Below are positions 11,358 through 22,049 of a stretch of DNA of 64,000 nt, piece after piece. Position 1 is the first letter of the stretch. Each line of letters starts with the position of its first letter. This stretch comes from Arcuatula senhousia. Lineage: Eukaryota; Mollusca; Bivalvia; Mytilida; Mytilidae. Both the position numbers and the translations under genes were made by a program. Below the pieces are notes generated by a model, which ran no database searches, had not been told where the DNA came from, and saw only the letters and a list, made by a program, of their open reading frames with translations. The stretch is from positions 12,909,501-12,973,500 of the forward strand of contig OZ020307.1 of NCBI GenBank assembly GCA_963971305.1, given 5' to 3'.

Positions 11358-12660
11358 GTGAGTCAGGCGGTTCAAATGGACACTATCATCGCTTTGAAAC
11401 CTTCAATAGTGTCAAGTTCTACAATGTCTGATGGAAGTGCATTCCTATCACGAACTGTTCCGGGGAAGACATTCATTTTCCTGATATCGATTCAGCTGTT
11501 TTCTATTTGGAATGCTCTGTTGTTCCATGTTCTTAATGTTCTAAGATGTGGTGTTAGCCTTTTGAGTTTTTGTATGACTACAAGCCCTCGATCAATTTTA
11601 TACATTATGCGGAGAATGGGTCCTTTCTACGGTCTTGTAGGGTTTACCACTTTTAGTTATACGGTATATGATATTGCGTACACTGGATCTTAATTACTCT
11701 GTAACTGTTGGTGTATAGACTCAATTTGATTTATATTGCACTGTTCATATATGGGTCAAAACAGTATTCAACTAGGTGTCTGACAAGTGAAATATATGCC
11801 TTTTGATATCAATTTATGATATCAGATTTTTTGCAAAGGAAGCTGATGGTTCTGTTACTTTAGTTACAGGTGTTGTTTATGTGCTCATACTATTGTAGTT
11901 TATAATTTAATTAATTGTTTTTATTGAGGATAATTAGGCCTGTGTATTTATCTGGGTGGGACTGCATGCACCAGTTTTCATTCCACTGGTCTAGTTGGTT
12001 TCGGTTCTCTTGTAATGCTTCCGCATATTGAGCTTTTGATATTGACAAGTATGCAATCGTATCATCAGCGAAAAAGCGTATAGTGGAGCTAAGGCGAGAC
12101 TGTAGGTCGTTGATATAGTAGATGAAGAGTATAAGCCCTAGAGCTGAACCTTGGGGGACCCCAGAGTCTACACTGACTGGATCGGATGAAACTCCATTTA
12201 CTATTGTTACTACGAACTGTTTACTTTCTGAAGCTAGTAGTCAGCTTTGGGTCCATTTTATGGTTTTGTTTACAATGTCATAATTATTGAGTTAATGTAT
12301 GAGAATGCAATTGTTAACTTTATCGAATGCCTTTGCGAAATCCATAATGAGTATGTTCGGTTGTGTCTCATTGTATATATGACTTTGTCGTCAGCCAGTT
12401 CTATCAGTTGGGTCTCTACCCAAAGAGGGAAGAGAGGTTGTTGGATCCTCCATGATTCATGATGTTGCCGGCTATGATGTGTGCTAGAATCTTACAGCAT
12501 ATCGATGTTAGGGATATGGGTGTATAATTTTCTGCTGTAAGTTTAGCTCCTTTCGTGTAGGCTGGTGACACGTTGGCTGTTTGCCAGTCAGCTGGTACTT
12601 TGCTGGCATCCATTAACTGATGTACATACATATATGGAGGATTGGTGCAATTTCTTGTGC
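11358..12660 (-). pseudogene. Decayed non-LTR retrotransposon reverse transcriptase (CR1/Jockey-like)
   Basis: Read on the minus strand, broken frames give the RT order of CR1/Jockey LINEs: a stretch with ADWQTANVSP and YTPISLTSICCKILAHII (12420-12631), then a catalytic block with SGVPQGSALGLILFIYYIND and FADDT near 12050-12170, and finally a C-terminal FPGTVRDRNALPSDIV near 11400-11470. Frameshifts and stops separate the blocks, so it is dead. The endonuclease domain is absent, consistent with 5' truncation. It differs from the intact LINE at 33965-40579 (FADD versus YADD). Confidence 0.82.
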
Positions 12661-12891
12661 CAACCCTGGGCTTTATATGGGCAAAGTTGTTTCAGTAATT
12701 TAGTTATTCTATTATGTGTCATGTGATGGTAAATTGTTTTATCATCGGATGGTTCTTATCTGTCAACATTCTGATGGAGTAGGGGCAGTTTTTATTGAAA
12801 TTGACATGAAATAATGTAAAATGCAACTGCATACTACATGTAGTACCAAATATTAATAGTGTCCCATAACAGACAAGAAAAAAAAGGTTAA

Positions 12892-13544
12892 GGTGGTTCG
12901 GGGGTATAAGCAAATCCATCAGATTTTTTTTATTTTGCAGAATTCAAGTTTTAGAAGTTCACATAAAAAATAAAAAAAATGGGGGTCACGGACCTTTCTA
13001 TAGATTTATGATCTTGCAAAATGGAAAATTAGTGAACCGCTTTGAGACGTCTTAGCTGTTGTGAAAAGCGGTATAGAAGAACCTCAAATTATCAATTATT
13101 ATTAAAATTGGTGACCTATAGTATTGTTTTTCGATATATTATAAAGGGAAAAGAGTTTTCTAACGTCATTGTGAGCTGGAAACCCATTTTAGTTATATTT
13201 CACAAATGGCAAGCCATTCATACTTTCTTCTGAAAAGCATGAAAAAAACTTCGGGTCGCGGACCTTCTTTTCTAGATATTTAAGAAAACTAATTTTTCCT
13301 AAACATTTCTATATAAAAATTTGTCACACATTCTCATGCCAATTATTTCCCCTAAAAATAGAACTTTTCAGAAAAAGCTTTTTCAATATTTAGGTTATAT
13401 TTATTTCATTTATAAAATAAAATTTAGAATAGAAACAAATTTTGCATCTTTTGTGTTATTTTAAGCCACTTTAATTGAAATGCAGACTAATAATTTGCAA
13501 GATGCCCATTGAAAAAATTGCTCAGTTTTATACCCCGAACCACC
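12892..13544. mobile_element. Non-autonomous DNA transposon with TTAA target duplication
   Basis: Ends are GGTGGTTCGGGGGTATAA on the left and its complement (ATACCCCGAACCACC) on the right, each flanked by TTAA (12888-12891 and 13545-13548). A TTAA duplication is typical of piggyBac and Kolobok-type transposons. 653 bp, no transposase frame; the short frame at 13042-13233 has no recognisable domain. Confidence 0.78.
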
Positions 13545-13548
13545 TTAA

Positions 13549-14527
13549 CATCGGCCAAATCACCAAAAATCTCTAGGGTCTGTAGACTGCGACTGCTAGA
13601 GCATACACATATATTGCTCTTTATCTGTACTGATGCTAATGCAACATAATTAAGCGCAAAATTCAACAATTGTGGACGCCGAAGCCACCGGAATCACATT
13701 ACCTTAGCCTCGTCTTTCGCGACATCCGTCGAGGAGGGAAAAAACTAAACTATTTTGATACATAACTTTCCCCAATTCTTAACGGCTTATTCCGAACATT
13801 TTCCAGCAGATTTCTGTTTATACCGTCATAATTTATGAACTTTCAACAATGTAAATAAACAAACAGCCTGATTGTAATTATTTGTAAATTTTTATGATAT
13901 TAATACATAAATTTGACACTTTGGGACTTTGGATCTATTTCTTTTTCAAATACTTTGACACATAGTTCAGAATTTTATCGAAAAACTCCACTTTTGTCCG
14001 CTTTTCAAGAAAACTACACTAAACAATGTGAAAAGTTGACAACACTGGACAAATCTTATAACCGTTCTCCTTAGAATAGGCATACTTTGTATTGAAATAA
14101 ATGAGCCGCTAGTAGTTTAAAATAAAGAAATTTCCTACCTTGTCATGACTGAAGCGGTTGTTTTGTCCGGTTTCCAACAATAAGAGGGCTTAGTTCTGGG
14201 GTGACCGGAAAAAATATTCTATCAGTTTCTGACCCCTGAATGTGTGTTGGACTTCCAATTTATTTTTAAACAAGAAAGCTTAATGTCTTAGATATTTCAA
14301 CAAGAAATTTGTTGCTTTTAGGTCGTTTGGCTTGCAGTAGAAGTAAACATATTAAAAAATGATAGTTCTTCTTTATCATTAGTGCCCTTATAAGTTTTAC
14401 TCTATATCTTAAATCTTATATCAAAAACGATCTTAAAAAATAGTCAACGCTTCTCTCACAAAACGGCAATGGATCGTAAATAAATACAACGTATTTAAAA
14501 CGATGCTATAAATAAAAAAAACTAATC
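13549..14527. other. No gene recognised
   Basis: AT-rich sequence between two transposons. No splice-bounded open frame, repeat unit or RNA structure could be supported. Confidence 0.4.
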
Positions 14528-16382
14528 AATAGGGTCTAGAAAATGTAGGCAACATTACCAATTGATGTTAAATAATTTAAAGATTATAGATATTTCGGAC
14601 ATTCATACATTGTATGTCCTTCATCAGTATAATAATCAATTTTCAAACACAATAACTTAACAACCTTACTTAAAACAGGTCATTCTAAACAAACTAGTCA
14701 AAATCGGATCATGCTGAAAGGACAAGATATGATAAGTGCTAAATTTGGTCCCCTAAGGGACCGACCATTTAACTCGAAGGGGGGGGGGCTTGGTTTTTTC
14801 CTAAAAAAAATATTTTGAAAATGATTTTTGATGAAAAAAATATTTTGGCAGCAGAGGATAAGAAAAAAAAATATTCTGAAGAAGAATTTCTGCCATATAA
14901 AATAATGCTAATAATAATAAAAAAAAAATTCTGTTGTGACGTTTTCAAAAAATAAAAATTCTGTCATGACGCATTCACAAAATAATTTTTTTTATTCCGC
15001 GCAAAAAACATTTCTGGCCAAAACAAAAAACCAAGGCTCCCCTTTCAAGTTAAATGGTCCGTCTCTAATTCACCATTTTTAAAAAAAATAATTGAACTGA
15101 GTTTAACTTTTCTAGATCAGTTTTTAGATGAACAAGGTATAGTAAAATAACTTTAATTTTAACTAAACCTTGTTTATTATGTCACAGTGACGTCATCAAA
15201 TTATGTGAAAATGGTATTTTTGTGAAAAAATGTTAAAAACCATGCAAAATTTGAGTAGTTTTTGGTAAATTTAACTATGAGCCACACAGAGTACCACAAA
15301 GATGTTTTTGTGGGTTGTTTCTTTATCAAAAATGATTATCTACATAAATTATTGTAGTGTTACTCCGAGTGGCTCATAGCTAAAGCTGAAAACCACTTCA
15401 AATTTTCAGGTTTTTTACAGTTTTTCACCAAATCACGATTTTGTAGCTGCTTTGGGTAACTATTTTAACATCATAATGGACGACTTTAAACAAAATCATG
15501 CTGATATAGTAAAGTTTAACTAATTTAAAGTATGAATCACATACTTTTAGCTCATATTAATAATTTCAAAATTTGGGGGCAAAATTGGGCCCTTATCATA
15601 CCTTGTCCTTTACTTGACAGGTTAATGATCATAAAAATAAGAACATATGTATATTGCAAATAAATAGTGAGAGGGAAAGTTTCTGGATTAAAACATTAGA
15701 AACGAGAAATCCCTACGGAATAAACGAGAAAATCTACATAGTGGATTGATTTGTCAGTATCATTTAATATTCCAGTTTCCATCTCACTTTGAACATCTTC
15801 ATTTTGTATCCATTTCATCATCATTTCGTGTTCATTTCGCCATCATTACATGTTCATTTGTCCCTAACTTTTGGTGTTCATCTCTTGATGTGACCAAAGT
15901 CACCTACCCAATTGTTTTAAATTGTACATATATTTACCTCAATTCGTTTCTGCTGTTGCAATTTGTATTGTTTTATTTTCACCTTATCCTGTGGTTCTTC
16001 AAAATTTACTGTTCTTTTGTTTCCCTACCAATCCCCATATTTGATTTGTCATCATCATTTCGTGTTCATTTTGTTGTCCTTTTCGTGTTCGTCGCCTGTG
16101 GATGGCCTGTGTGACGTTGCACGGGCGTTAAACACCAACTCATTTTGCAATGTACATATGTTCTTATTTTTATGATCATTTACCTGTCAAGTAAATTTCA
16201 GCAGGACCCGATTTTGACTTTAGTTTGTTTAGAATGACCTGTTTTAAAGTAAGGTTGTTACGTTATTGTGTTTGAAAATTGTTTATTATACTGATGAAGG
16301 ACATACGAATGTCCAAAATATCTTAATCTTTAAATTATTTAACATCAATTGGTAATGTTGCGAATATTTTCTAGACCCTATT
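14528..16382. mobile_element. Foldback DNA element with ~190-bp terminal inverted repeats
   Basis: The left end 'aatagggtctagaaaat' continues through 'caacattaccaattgatg', 'ccttcatcagtataat' and 'aaaacaggtcattc' to about 14717. The right end (about 16190-16382) is its mirror image with scattered differences. An inner inverted pair ('ggacaagatatgataag' / 'cttatcataccttgtcc') extends the fold. A MITE is nested at 14757-15065. The right half (15760-16150) carries repeated 'catcatttcgtgttcatt' words and ends 'ggcgttaaacaccaactca', like the repeat at 50580-50680. It abuts the start of duplication copy 1. Confidence 0.78.
14757..15065. mobile_element. PIF/Harbinger-like MITE, copy 2, nested
   Basis: Terminal inverted repeats GGGACCGACCATTTAACT... 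/ ...AGTTAAATGGTCCGTCTC flanked by TAA on both sides (14754-14756, 15066-15068). A 3-bp TAA duplication and GGG ends fit PIF/Harbinger. It is inserted in the foldback element. Confidence 0.78.
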
Positions 16383-16800
16383 AAATCTTATATTAATATT
16401 CTGGTATACATTTTTACAAGGAAAAATCATTTGGCAAGTTGTTTTCTGGTATGAATTTCACAAAATGACCGCACACAAAGAAGCCTGCATTCCTGATAAT
16501 ATCTAGGCCACCTTTGACTTCCTCTGAACTCACTGTTCATTGAATTGAACATTTTTAAACAATTCCGACTTCCTGGTAAGGTTATGAATGAAAATTTACA
16601 CCAGTTGTTTGTTTATAGTTAATGGTGTTTTCCAATATCTACATTTAACCATGTGCATGGAAAAACGGGATATTCTGCTCTACAGATAGTGGAAAAATAC
16701 CATTATATTAAATGGTTCCCATGGTTACGAAGAACACACAAAATTGGTTGTCAATGGGGTGCACCTTTTTAGGATTTCTTTTGTTTGTTATGTTTTTAAG

Positions 16801-17170
16801 TTTTCAGGTTTTATTGATACACTCAGAAACAGTATTACATGTGTTACATGAGGTCATATCATATAAATACAACTTATATACAAACAACAGAATGGGTATG
16901 AACAAAGTGGTTTAGAAAAATATGACAAAATCAAAACAATAATGTAGAAATGTTTTTGATAAATAATGACAGGTTTTTTTATACCTTGACATTACAAAGT
17001 GTAAGGAGACCTTTCAATTTGTCGTAATTTGGATTAATCGTATAATAATTAGGAATATATTTTGCGCTATTATCCTTTACAATATCATTTTTACATTGAA
17101 AGAGAATATGAAATTCATTTCCTACTTCTTTAAGGCACAAATTGCAGATACGGTTTGCTTTTGGAATATA
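16801..17170 (-). mobile_element. 5'-truncated LINE fragment (ORF2 C-terminus)
   Basis: Absent from copy 2 (empty site ~42979) and flanked by TTTAAG on both sides (16795-16800 and 17171-17176). The minus strand encodes the C-terminal zinc-knuckle-like motif of LINE ORF2 proteins (ICNLCLKE...NEFHILFQCKND), comparable with CNLCNSD...ENHFLFYCP in the intact LINE at 34228-37698. It ends in 'AATAAAACCTGAAAA'-type 3' sequence. A typical dead-on-arrival insertion. Confidence 0.8.
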
Positions 17171-17248
17171 TTTAAGGGAACAATCAATCAAATGATAAAT
17201 TAATTCAATTAAGGAAAGTTACTGTTTGTTGTTCGTCTCACATATATA

Positions 17249-18988
17249 TGGGCGTTTTTCAATAAAAGTGAGATTTTAGGCCCCACAACATTTCGAAAAT
17301 AAAATTTAAGTATGTGAATTTTTTTCTTGAAACCAAACTTTCCAATGTTATTACAAACAAATTTTAAAATGTGCAGTCATAATGCTAACAATAATTTACT
17401 AAAAAATAAAATAAATATGGAACACTATTAAAAATGTCCGCTACGAAATGGCTATTTTAGCTAAGATTGATAATAGAAAAAAATGAATAGAAACCTATTT
17501 TACCTGTTGATTTGGCACTGAATTTAACAAAATTGATACATAAAATGTAATAACTTTACTTAACCTTTCTATTGTGTTTATTGTAAATTTTATTCATCAT
17601 TTATTAGTAAAAATACTAAAAATTAAAAAAATCATACCCTTTCAAATACAAATTATATTCTTAAGTGGACCTTTTAAATATAATTTTAACACAGCATTAA
17701 TATATGCTTTGAAGGGTTTGAAATGTATCTAAATTCGTTCAAAAATAAGTAATGTGTTAAGAATAATTTGTTTTTCAATATTGCGTTGCGTAGTGGACAA
17801 GTTTCGTAGTAATGTTGACAAAATCTTTTCGTAGTGGACAATTCTGCATAACTTAAGATAGAGTTAAAATTATGATATAATGATCTTGTGTACAAAATTG
17901 CATGGAAATGTGATTGAAAGTTCATGGGAAATTAAAGGAAACATAAAGTATGACGGATGAAGGTAGTTTTTTTCGGTAAATTACTCCAATATCTGGTAAA
18001 TAGGGGTGAAAAGAACACCTCCTTAACAGGCTATATATATACATGGTATGTATTTATCTCAAATACTTTACTTAATAAAAGGGTAGACGGGCTGACCAAA
18101 AAACTATACCAGTATACCTCGCAATAAAGTTGACGGAGTGATGAAATATACAGAGTGTTTCTTATGAAAGACTGTCAACTACGAAACGATTTTGTCCACT
18201 AAAAAACACTAAGAAACGATTTTGTCCATTACGAAACGTTATCGTGTTGTAGTTGACCATTTCGTAGTGGATATATTTGCCGAAAAAGCTGAAATTTTTA
18301 GTCACTTACAATACAATCACAATTTTCTTTTTTTATTCTATGAGGGCAACAACATATTTACAAAATCACCAAATCTGGAGAATTTTAAGCATTTGCATGG
18401 TTGTACAAATTTCCGTTACCTAGTGGACAATTTCAACAATACGGGGTATCCTCTACTTATAAAATGCAAATATCTTTTATACTTTTTCATTGACACCACT
18501 GCCAGTGTAACATTTTGTTTTTAGGCTGTATAATAAGTAGATTGACACATTTTTAGAAACACGGGTTGCAATTACAGGTTTATATTGGTGACAAAAGTAC
18601 AATCGTTTCGTAGTGAAAGAAAGTTTGGGGACACTTAAAAAAGTGATTTTTTACATAACAAAATGAAGACAAAGAGATAAAAAATGTTGCTATAATGTAT
18701 CTCTAGTATCTTGTTATGACCAGAAATGATGTGTCATTTACACTTGGATCCAAAATGAGTCACATTTTAAGTGTACTTTATCCGTTGATATTATGGGGAC
18801 ATGTAAAAAATATACGCTTCAAATACAGAATTTTGATAGAAAACCTTCCAAAATTGTTTTTCGTGCTGTTGTGTTTTGTATATTGTTAACAACATATTCA
18901 ACAAGGTATAAATGACTCCCATATTTAGTCAGATATTCACAGGATCTTTACAGTACAAGAATTTTCACTTTTATTGAAAAAAAAACCA
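17249..18988. mobile_element. TA-target DNA transposon (Tc1/mariner-like, non-autonomous)
   Basis: 1740 bp absent from copy 2. Ends are TGGGCGTTTTTCAATAAAAG... and ...CTTTTATTGAAAAAAAAACCA. Comparing the flanks with the uninterrupted 'acatatataag' at 43035-43044 gives a 2-bp TA duplication, the signature of Tc1/mariner insertion. No transposase frame. About ten copies of a word close to TTTCGTAGTGGACAA, in both orientations, lie inside (17434-18615). It sits in the TATA box of the bZIP gene at 19151. Confidence 0.75.
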
Positions 18989-18993
18989 TATAA
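18989..18993 (+). promoter_or_regulatory. Candidate TATA box of the 483-aa bZIP gene, rebuilt by transposon insertion
   Basis: TATAA directly abuts the right end of the transposon at 17249-18988. In copy 2 the same place reads TATATAA (43037-43043) with no insertion. The TA target duplication restored a TATAA. The following sequence 'catgacttttaccaa' is conserved between the copies, with ~14 extra bases here. Confidence 0.5.
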
Positions 18994-19150
18994 GTCCATA
19001 TACATGTAAGTACATGACTTTTACCAATCAAGGAGTTTGAAATCACGTTATCACGCGGCTACCACTTTGTGAGAATGTGAGAGCTACAAACAAATACATA
19101 TAATTGATCTAAATGAACAGAAAAGTCTTTCATCATTTTTATTGTACGAC

Positions 19151-21400
19151 ATGGAACCACACGGTTCAAACTGGGATAATAATTTCATTAGTACAGATAC
19201 AGAAGCAGACAGTCGTGCTGCTATTATTGAAGATATTCTGAGTCTCATGAGTGGAGAGTCAATTGTTTCAAACTCTGATAATGATTGCACTACCGCTACT
19301 GTGGAACCACCACAAGTATCAAACTTGGACAATGTTTTCACTATGCCTACTGTGGAACCACCACAAGTATCAAACTTGGACAATGTTTTCACTATGCCTA
19401 CTGTGGAACCACCACAAGTATCAAACTTGGACAATGTTTTCACTATGCCTACTGTGGAACCACCACAAGTATCAAACTTGGACAATGTTTTCACTATGCC
19501 TACTGTGGAACCACCACAAGTATCAAACTTGGACAATGTTTTCACTATGCCTACTGTGGAACCACCACAAGTATCAAACTTGGACAATGTTTTCACTATG
19601 CCTACTGTGGAACCACCACAAGTATCAAACTTGGACAATGTTTTCACTATGCCTACTGTGGAACCACCACAAGTATCAAACTTGGACAATGTTTTCACTA
19701 TGCCTACTGTTGAACCACCACAAGTATCAAACTTGGACAATGTTTTCACTATGCCTACTGTGGAACCACCACAAGTATCAAACTTGGACAATGTTTTCAC
19801 TATGCCTACTGTGGAACCACCACAAGTATCAAACTCTGATAATGTTTTGACTGCTACAGCTTTTGTGGAGTCACCACAAGTTTCAAACGTTGGTAATGTT
19901 TTCAATACCACCATTCCAGATAATGTGGCACCACAAAGACATGTTTATAGCTCAAACAATATTCTGAATACTGACATAGAATACACGATGGATCTTGGCG
20001 AAGGTTCCTCGAGTAATGACAAAGTTGTAATGGCTTCTATTCAAGATGACAGTATTTCTCCAACAGTCAAGCATGAACTGGCCATTAAAGTCCGACAGAA
20101 GAGATTGAGAGAAGGAAAGGGAGATTTCATAGAGCTGTTCGAGAGTCCAAAAGTTTATCAGGTAATAAAAATCTAAATCGCAACACTATGGTTGGTAAAT
20201 AATCATAAAAACCTTGCGTCTATTTTGGAGACTCATGAGAATAAACATTCTGTCAGAAGGTAAAAGCTTAAGCGTTCAAAATTATAAGTTTAAATCTAGT
20301 ACAAATCTAGAACAGACTGAAATGTTGAATGGTCTACGTAAAAGTGCATCTTCACTAGGGGCTACGGTCCAATAACGCTCATATTAGTCGATCGTAACCC
20401 TAGGCTTGGTATGAGCATGTAAGTTTTGTTCTTGGCTTGTTACTACATTTAGTACATGAATTTAAATTTATATAAAAAATAGTTGCAAGGTTTAAGAAAG
20501 AAAACGTTTTTTTCCGTATTTCTTTTATCTCCTAATGATTAAACGTTTTTTTCTGTATTTCTTTTATCTCCTAATGATTATAGGTTTTTATTATTTTCAC
20601 TAATAGCTCACAGAGGAAGAAAAGATGAAAAATGAGATAAGAAAGAGAAGAAATCGAGCTTCAGCTGAAAAAGCGAGAATAAAGCGGAAACAAGAGGAGG
20701 AAAATTTAAACCAGGTTAGCTTAATTTTTTCTGGCCGGTTGCACTTTAACTCGAAACATTAAAATGCAATGACCTAGTTCCAGAAGTGCAAGTGATTATA
20801 TTGCAGATAATCTTAGTTCTAGTGACCAATTTTGAAAGAATTTTAAACAAATTGTTTCAAAATAAAACCGCCTCCTTTCACTATTGTTACTTTAAAGTAC
20901 ATTATACTCGATAAGACTCTTCTGCATGAAAGATTTGAAAGGGATTCCGCAATTTTCTTAACTTTTTCAAGTGTATTGTACATCTGACTGAGTTTAAATA
21001 AATTACTTCTACTAGTTTATGGAATACTGATTGATATTTTACTTCGTGCTTTCTCTGTTCTTTTAAGAAATGTCGCCACCTGGAGGACAAACAGAGGTCT
21101 TTAAAGGCAGAAATCGGAGCACTAAAACAACAACTGAAGGAATACAACAAGATCCTTGATGGACATGTCATACTGGGTAGATATAAGGGATCACCGTGTC
21201 GACATCCGAAGTTCAACAAGATTGGTATCGAAGGCAATACATCATGTTCCAGTCCCAGGCTATGCGTGGTCGGGGGTCCTGGAGAAACCCCATGTTTGAG
21301 TCCTGGGTTAAACATGACTGGAGTCCCAGGAGAAACCCCAGGTTCCAGTCCTTTGCTAAGTATAGTCGGGACCCCTGGCAATTCAATGATGAACACATGA
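19151..21400 (+). CDS. ATF3/FOS-like bZIP transcription factor with 17-residue repeats (483 aa)
   Basis: Predicted nuclear DNA-binding factor acting as a bZIP dimer. Three exons join in phase 0: 19151-20161 (337 aa, donor CAG|GTAATA), 20607-20714 (108 bp, 36 aa, acceptor after 'cactaatag') and 21068-21400 (110 aa plus TGA, acceptor 'ttcttttaag'). Exon 1 has ten near-identical TVEPPQVSNLDNVFTMP repeats and ends with KHELAIKVRQKRL, the motif that precedes the basic region in ATF3. Exon 2 is the basic region (RKRRNRASAEKARIKRK). Exon 3 is the zipper with Leu, Leu, Leu, Tyr at heptad d positions, then a Ser-Pro/Thr-Pro tail. ATG 19151 is chosen because the paralogue at 43208 begins at the same place. 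An ATF3-type 108-bp basic exon supports family placement. The basic-region Cys/Ser is Ala. Paralogue: 43208-44824. Confidence 0.87.
19298..19807 (+). repeat. 51-bp tandem repeat coding for TVEPPQVSNLDNVFTMP
   Basis: Ten consecutive 51-bp units, starting 19298, 19349, 19400, 19451, 19502, 19553, 19604, 19655, 19706 and 19757, differ at essentially one synonymous base (GTG to GTT at 19706). Two diverged units follow (...SNSDNVLTATAFVE, SPQVSNVGNVFNTT). The paralogue at 43208 has only the two diverged units (QVSNFDNVLTATAFVE, PPHVPNFGNVFNST). Amplification therefore post-dates the gene duplication. Confidence 0.95.
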
Positions 21401-22043
21401 CCTTATAGACAATTTGGTTATTTACGTAGACTGTAACCTTAAGCCACCCATTGGTTTTCATTTGCTGAACAAATATAATGTCATTCAGAAGCCGAAAAAA
21501 ATCAATTCATATCGATCTCCTTACCATCTTTGAGCGGAAATGTGCGAAAAGAACAGTGAACTGATATGGACTTTGTGTCATAAACTTTTATTCTACACAA
21601 ATCATTAGTTATGGAAGAAGAATATTCTATTCGATGTTTTGGCATTATTACGTATTCATAATTTGCACATCATAGCATACTTTTCTCTGATGACTAACTT
21701 TGATTAGACTATATATATTAGATGTTTACAAGTGTATCCAAGTTAAAACTTTACACTATTTTAATTCAATATCATTGGGATCGGGTTGTTAGATTGTACT
21801 ATCTTTTGTTTTTAATCAGTCTTTGGTTGTTCTTTATTGCTTTTTTTTTATTTTTCCTTTACTTGTAATGTTTCATATACATGTTTTATTTTCACTGGTT
21901 GTTCTTTTTCACGACAATTGTTTTTTTTTTGTGTGTCTTTTTTTTTATTTCATGATCATATTGCATGTTTTGCATTATAATCTACCTCGATCGACAATCA
22001 TATACATGTAGTCATATCTATCTTTGTATGCTCTAAGAACTGA

Positions 22044-22049
22044 AATAAA
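22044..22049 (+). terminator. Polyadenylation signal of the 483-aa bZIP gene
   Basis: AATAAA followed by a T-rich stretch; the block 'aactgaaataaatgcagag' is conserved at 45452-45465 downstream of the paralogue, which argues for real 3' UTR function. The 3' UTR would be about 650 bp. Confidence 0.65.

Noticed and set aside
11358..11693. Plus-strand 111-codon frame
   Set aside because: It is the shadow of the antisense reverse-transcriptase C-terminus.
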